From: Massilia rhizosphaerae
GTDB lineage: Bacteria > Pseudomonadota > Gammaproteobacteria > Burkholderiales > Burkholderiaceae_D
Direction: 5' to 3'
Assembly (NCBI RefSeq): GCF_016093545.1
Contig: NZ_JADKYX010000010.1
Coordinates: 157,824-221,823, forward strand
Length of the DNA: 64,000 nt
A program made the position numbers and the translations under genes. Below, piece after piece: positions 60,709 through 64,000 of this stretch; within the stretch, counting starts at the first letter, position 1; every line of letters starts with the position of its first letter. The notes beneath the pieces are model-generated. The model was not told the origin of the DNA, did not search any database, and was given only the letters and a program-made list of their open reading frames with translations.

Positions 60709-63618
60709 TCAGAACGTCATGCGCACGCCGGCACGATAGGTCCGGCCAATCACGTCGTAGATGCCCGGGTTGATGCCGATGCTCAGGTTGGTCTGCGGGA
60801 CGAGGACGGCGCCGCGGTCGGCCAGGTTGTCGATCTTGAAGTACAGCATGGACTCCTTGGCGAAACGATAGGTCGCGCCGAAGTCGACGTAGGTGGCGCC
60901 CGCGATGTGGTTGTCGTAGATGGTCGGATGCGCCGCCGTCGGCAACGGGCAATCGGTCTGGCATTCGATGAATTCATTGCTGAACACACCGGCGCTGACC
61001 CAGCGCTCCGTCAGGCTGACGCCCAGCTTGCCGTCGTCCCACGATTCCGTCACCAGCGCCTTCCACTTGGGCGTGCTGCCCGTCATGGCGCCCGCGCCTT
61101 CGCTCGGCGTGGTGCCGGGCACGCCGGGGTCGGACACCGAGTGGATCGTGCGCGTGGCCATCCCGCGCAGCGTGAACGCGCCCGGCAGGCCGTAGTCGCG
61201 CAGGTTCGTGCGGTACGCGGTCTCGAGGTCCACGCCGCGCGTGTGCAGCGACGCGAAGTTGAAGCTCTGCGCCAGCACGTAGTTGGTGCCGGCCGGACCG
61301 TTGATCGACACGGCCGCGCACACGTTCTGGTAACCGGCGTAGCACAGGTCGACTTCCTGTTGCGGGCCCAGCGAGTTGATCACGTTCCTGACCTTGATAT
61401 CGTAGTAGTCGACCGACAGGTTGAAGCCGCGCGCCCAGCGCGGTTGGCTCAGCACGATGCCGAACGAATTGTTGCGGGCCACCTCCGGCGCGAGGTCCGG
61501 GTTGCCGACGTTGCGCTGCTGGACCTGGACCGACGAGCCTTGCGCATTGTTCACCGCCTGGTTCGTGACCGTCATCGCGGCATACAGCTCCGACAGGTTC
61601 GGCGCGCGCACGTCCTTCGAGCTCACGGCGCGCAGGCGCAGGCCGTCGACCGGCGTCTTCCACGTCGCGCCGATCTTCCACGCGTTGGCGTTGCCGGCCG
61701 TGCTGTACTTCTCCTGGCGGTCGGCCACGTTCAGGTTGGCCTCGCCCCACGCGGCGGATTTCAGGAACGGAACGTTGAACTCGACATAGGCTTCCTTGAC
61801 GTTGAACGCGCCGCGGCCGTTGTGGTAGTTCCCCGCGAACCAGTTGTCGCCACCCGCCGCGAGCGTCGTGTCGAGCGGATAATCGGGGCCGTAGCGCGAC
61901 TGCAGGTCGACGCCGGCGCCGTACGGGTCGCCGTACACCGAGTAATCCTCGCGGCGCCACTCGGCGCCGGCCGCCATCGAGATCGGGCCGGCCCAGGCCT
62001 CGAGCACGTCGCCGTGCACGTTGGCGCTGACGACGTTCTGGCTCGAATCCGTGTGCTGCAGCGGCCCGTTCAGCGGCGCGATGTACGACCAGCCGGCCAT
62101 ATTGATCGGCACGTCGCCGAAGATGTCGATCGGCTGGCAGCCGTTGGCGCGCGCGGCGGCGTCGCGGCAGACGACGTTGCCGCTCGCGTCGCGGACGGCG
62201 TCGATCGCGTAGTTGTAGCGGCGGTTGAGCGTGATGTCGCGCACGCGCAGCACGGTCGTGTTCTCGCCGTGCTCGGCGTACGCGTCGTACGACCAGTCCT
62301 TGCCGAACAGGCCGAAGCGGCCGTCGGCGCCCAGCACGAAGCGACGCTGGGTCCGCGTCGGGTGCACGGTGATATTGGCGGGGAATTCCGCGTTCGCGGT
62401 TCCGACCTGCATCACGCCGTTCGGGTAACCGGACGCGCAGTCCGCCGCGACCGACGCCGGCAGGTAGGCGTTGTCGCACTTGATGCCGAGATTCGCCTGC
62501 TTGGCCGCGCCCGGGTTCGGCGAGAACACGGACTTCACCTGCGCCCAGTTGCCCGTCACGTAGATCTCGTTGTCCGCGTCGAGATCCCACGACAGCCGGG
62601 TGTAGGCGACCTGGCGCTTGAGGTCCATCGCGAGGTTCGTGCCCGCGCCCACGCTGCCGGACAGGTCGCCGCCCACGCAGAAGTTGCCGACGCAGTTCGT
62701 CCCGTACTGGAACGGATGGGGCGTGCCGCCCGGACCGAACGCCGTGCCCTTCAGCGGGCCGCTCGTGATCAGGCCGTACTTCGCGTACTGCACGTGCTGC
62801 GCATGCAGGATGCTCTTGTAGCGGGGCGCGCCCGCGGCCTGCATCGCCTTCGTGGACTCCTGCAGGGCCGGGTTCATGAACCAGGTGCGGCCGTTCGCGC
62901 CGACTTCGCCGAAGCCGGGCGAATCGATGCCGTTCTCCTTCGTGAATTCGCCACTGACCTCGACGTGCAGCCGGTCGTTCGCGAAGCCGCGGCCCCACGC
63001 CGCCTGCAGCGTGCCGTTCTTGTCGTCGTGGTATTTGGTCATCCCACCTTCCGCGTTGAACTTGAAGCCGTTGAACTTCTTGTCCGTGATGAAGTTGACG
63101 ACGCCGCCCACGGCATCCGAACCGTACGACGCCGACGCGCCGCCCGTGACGACGTCGACGCGCTTGACGAGCAGTTGCGGGAACTGGCTCACGTCCGTCA
63201 CGCCCGTCACGTTGGCGCCGACGACGCGCTGGCCGTCCAGCAGGGTCAGGGTCCGGATCGTCCCGAGGCCGCGCAGCGACAACGAGGACAATCCCTGGAC
63301 GCCGCTCGACGTGCTGTAGGTGAAGGTCGTGCGGCCCGTGCTGCCCTGCAGGGCCGGCAATTCGATCAAGGTTTCGAACAGGTTCGGCTTGGCGGCCTTG
63401 GCGAGGTCGTCCGCCGTCAAGGTCGTCGTCGGCGTCGGCTGGCTGAAGCCGCGCGCCGCGATGCGCGAGCCGGACACGACGACGGTCGTGACGCCGTCGG
63501 CCGCGGCGGGCGCCGGGGCCGGGGCCTGGGCCTCCTGGGCGTGGCCCGGGATGGCGAGAGCGCCGCATGCACTGGCGACGGCGAGTTGGATCAGGGTCTT
63601 GCGAAACTGCGTTGGCAT
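60709..63618 (-). CDS. TonB-dependent receptor, 969 residues
   Basis: An outer-membrane TonB receptor with signal peptide about 1-28 and a short Ala/Pro linker. The plug has VVVSGSRIAARGFSQPTPTT, LSLRGLGTIRTLTLLDGQRV and DVVTGGASASYGSDAVGGVVNF. The barrel ends in RAGVRMTF with terminal Phe. The plug start (GSRI) differs from the two other receptors in the window and is of the more classical FecA/vitamin-like or Sphingomonad style. Next to kdgD, uronide or pectin fragments are plausible ligands. It is convergent with the GntR gene, seven bases apart. Confidence 0.92.
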   Translation of the reverse strand: MPTQFRKTLIQLAVASACGALAIPGHAQEAQAPAPAPAAADGVTTVVVSGSRIAARGFSQPTPTTTLTADDLAKAAKPNLFETLIELPALQGSTGRTTFTYSTSSGVQGLSSLSLRGLGTIRTLTLLDGQRVVGANVTGVTDVSQFPQLLVKRVDVVTGGASASYGSDAVGGVVNFITDKKFNGFKFNAEGGMTKYHDDKNGTLQAAWGRGFANDRLHVEVSGEFTKENGIDSPGFGEVGANGRTWFMNPALQESTKAMQAAGAPRYKSILHAQHVQYAKYGLITSGPLKGTAFGPGGTPHPFQYGTNCVGNFCVGGDLSGSVGAGTNLAMDLKRQVAYTRLSWDLDADNEIYVTGNWAQVKSVFSPNPGAAKQANLGIKCDNAYLPASVAADCASGYPNGVMQVGTANAEFPANITVHPTRTQRRFVLGADGRFGLFGKDWSYDAYAEHGENTTVLRVRDITLNRRYNYAIDAVRDASGNVVCRDAAARANGCQPIDIFGDVPINMAGWSYIAPLNGPLQHTDSSQNVVSANVHGDVLEAWAGPISMAAGAEWRREDYSVYGDPYGAGVDLQSRYGPDYPLDTTLAAGGDNWFAGNYHNGRGAFNVKEAYVEFNVPFLKSAAWGEANLNVADRQEKYSTAGNANAWKIGATWKTPVDGLRLRAVSSKDVRAPNLSELYAAMTVTNQAVNNAQGSSVQVQQRNVGNPDLAPEVARNNSFGIVLSQPRWARGFNLSVDYYDIKVRNVINSLGPQQEVDLCYAGYQNVCAAVSINGPAGTNYVLAQSFNFASLHTRGVDLETAYRTNLRDYGLPGAFTLRGMATRTIHSVSDPGVPGTTPSEGAGAMTGSTPKWKALVTESWDDGKLGVSLTERWVSAGVFSNEFIECQTDCPLPTAAHPTIYDNHIAGATYVDFGATYRFAKESMLYFKIDNLADRGAVLVPQTNLSIGINPGIYDVIGRTYRAGVRMTF

Positions 63619-63688
63619 ATCGTCTCCGTTTTATTGTGTCGGTATGGTTCGGTGCCTCTGCTGCTGTTCCAAGTGGTGCGATGCGCGA

Positions 63689-63715
63689 TGATAACGCTAC
63701 CTGTTAACGCTATCA
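63689..63715. promoter_or_regulatory. Paired LacI-like sites upstream of TonB receptor gene
   Basis: TGATAACGCTACCT (63689-63702) and TGTTAACGCTATCA (63702-63715) lie head to tail and share TAACGCTA. The second fits the LacI-type pattern TGnTAnCGnTAnCA fully. The pair sits 71-97 bases upstream of the TonB receptor start and could serve either divergent gene. Confidence 0.5.
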
Positions 63716-63854
63716 TTGCACGGTTCGCATTTTTAATCGATCGGTAAATACCCGTCCAATTACTTTTATTAATCGAGCAATGCCGACGTCATATCCAGAC
63801 AAGACGACTCCCCATTTTTCCCTTGCCCTTTTCACGATCGACTTGTACGATGAC

Positions 63855-63869
63855 TGACGATTATCGTCA
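63855..63869. promoter_or_regulatory. Palindrome upstream of kdgD
   Basis: TGACGAT-T-ATCGTCA is a perfect 15-base palindrome whose end is 35 bases before the kdgD start. It is unlike the ACTTGTC palindrome at 59885. It may be an operator for another regulator. Half-like ACTTGT sequence occurs just left of it at 63841. Confidence 0.45.
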
Positions 63870-63904
63870 CTGCATTGCGTCGACGCCCTCTTTCTGGAGC
63901 CCCC

Positions 63905-64000
63905 ATGAATCCGCAAGAACTCAAACAGGTCATGTCGTCCGGCCTGCTGTCCTTCCCCATCACCGACTTCGATGCCGAAGGCAATTTCCGCCCCAGCACC
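63905..64000 (+). CDS. kdgD: 5-dehydro-4-deoxyglucarate dehydratase, N-terminal fragment
   Basis: Only 32 codons are inside the window. [18 protein letters not shown] followed by [10 protein letters not shown] is the characteristic start of KdgD, a class I aldolase-like enzyme that decarboxylates and dehydrates 5-keto-4-deoxyglucarate to alpha-ketoglutarate semialdehyde. CTGGAGCCCCC precedes ATG 63905. The gene diverges from the TonB receptor. The call rests on the N-terminus only, supported by udh and GntR nearby. Confidence 0.8.
   Translation, partial: MNPQELKQVMSSGLLSFPITDFDAEGNFRPST

Noticed and set aside
1..64000. tRNA, rRNA or CRISPR array
   Set aside because: No cloverleaf-like segment, rRNA core sequence or regularly spaced repeat was seen in the gaps between genes.

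Overview
The window is high-GC and densely coded. It looks like the chromosome of a soil or plant-associated Betaproteobacterium, most likely the Oxalobacteraceae (Massilia/Telluria type). That placement is an inference from protein resemblance, base composition, and three large TonB-dependent receptors lying beside glycoside hydrolases with no SusD partner. I see no rRNA, tRNA or CRISPR array.

Layout. 1-3417: a GH3 glycosidase cut by the left edge and a divergent flavin-dependent halogenase-type gene, with two LacI-like palindromes between them. 3418-6873: housekeeping genes, namely an NCS2 purine permease behind a structured leader, an NTF2-like protein, a small lipoprotein and a phosphoesterase. 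6913-12482: rhamnogalacturonan side-chain and backbone enzymes (GH105, a DUF6250-like protein, a tandem acetylesterase, a DUF1080 lipoprotein and an alpha/beta-hydrolase esterase). 12470-27625: a rhamnose regulon. On the minus strand lies rhaD-rhaI-GH106-GH105-rhaM; on the plus strand lies rhaR-rhaS-rhaT-rhaP-rhaQ-rhaK, divergent from a shared 341-bp control region. 27701-29100: a three-gene cassette of orphan Hcp, amidase-like effector and exported immunity candidate. 29273-32038: a YbaK-like deacylase and a GGDEF/EAL protein.

32170-63618 holds sugar-polymer loci. They include a 1269-residue GH35 protein with an N-terminal propeller-like region facing a TonB receptor, three GH43-type proteins, a TonB receptor with a GH2 enzyme, a second GH2 enzyme with its own GntR regulator, and a third TonB receptor. 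Between them sit VOC, PhzF, TfoX-N, a DUF2491 operon and a CII-like regulator. Uronate dehydrogenase (59 kb), a GntR regulator, and the start of 5-dehydro-4-deoxyglucarate dehydratase at the right edge point to oxidative galacturonate catabolism.

Together the genes describe a pectin, mainly rhamnogalacturonan-I, programme. Deacetylation, rhamnosidase, unsaturated-uronyl hydrolase, galactosidase and arabinan-type activities act in the periplasm or at the surface, with TonB receptors for uptake. Rhamnose goes through an ABC importer, mutarotase, isomerase, kinase and aldolase-dehydrogenase. Galacturonate goes through Udh toward KdgD. The Hcp cassette is unrelated to this theme and may serve in competition with neighbouring bacteria.
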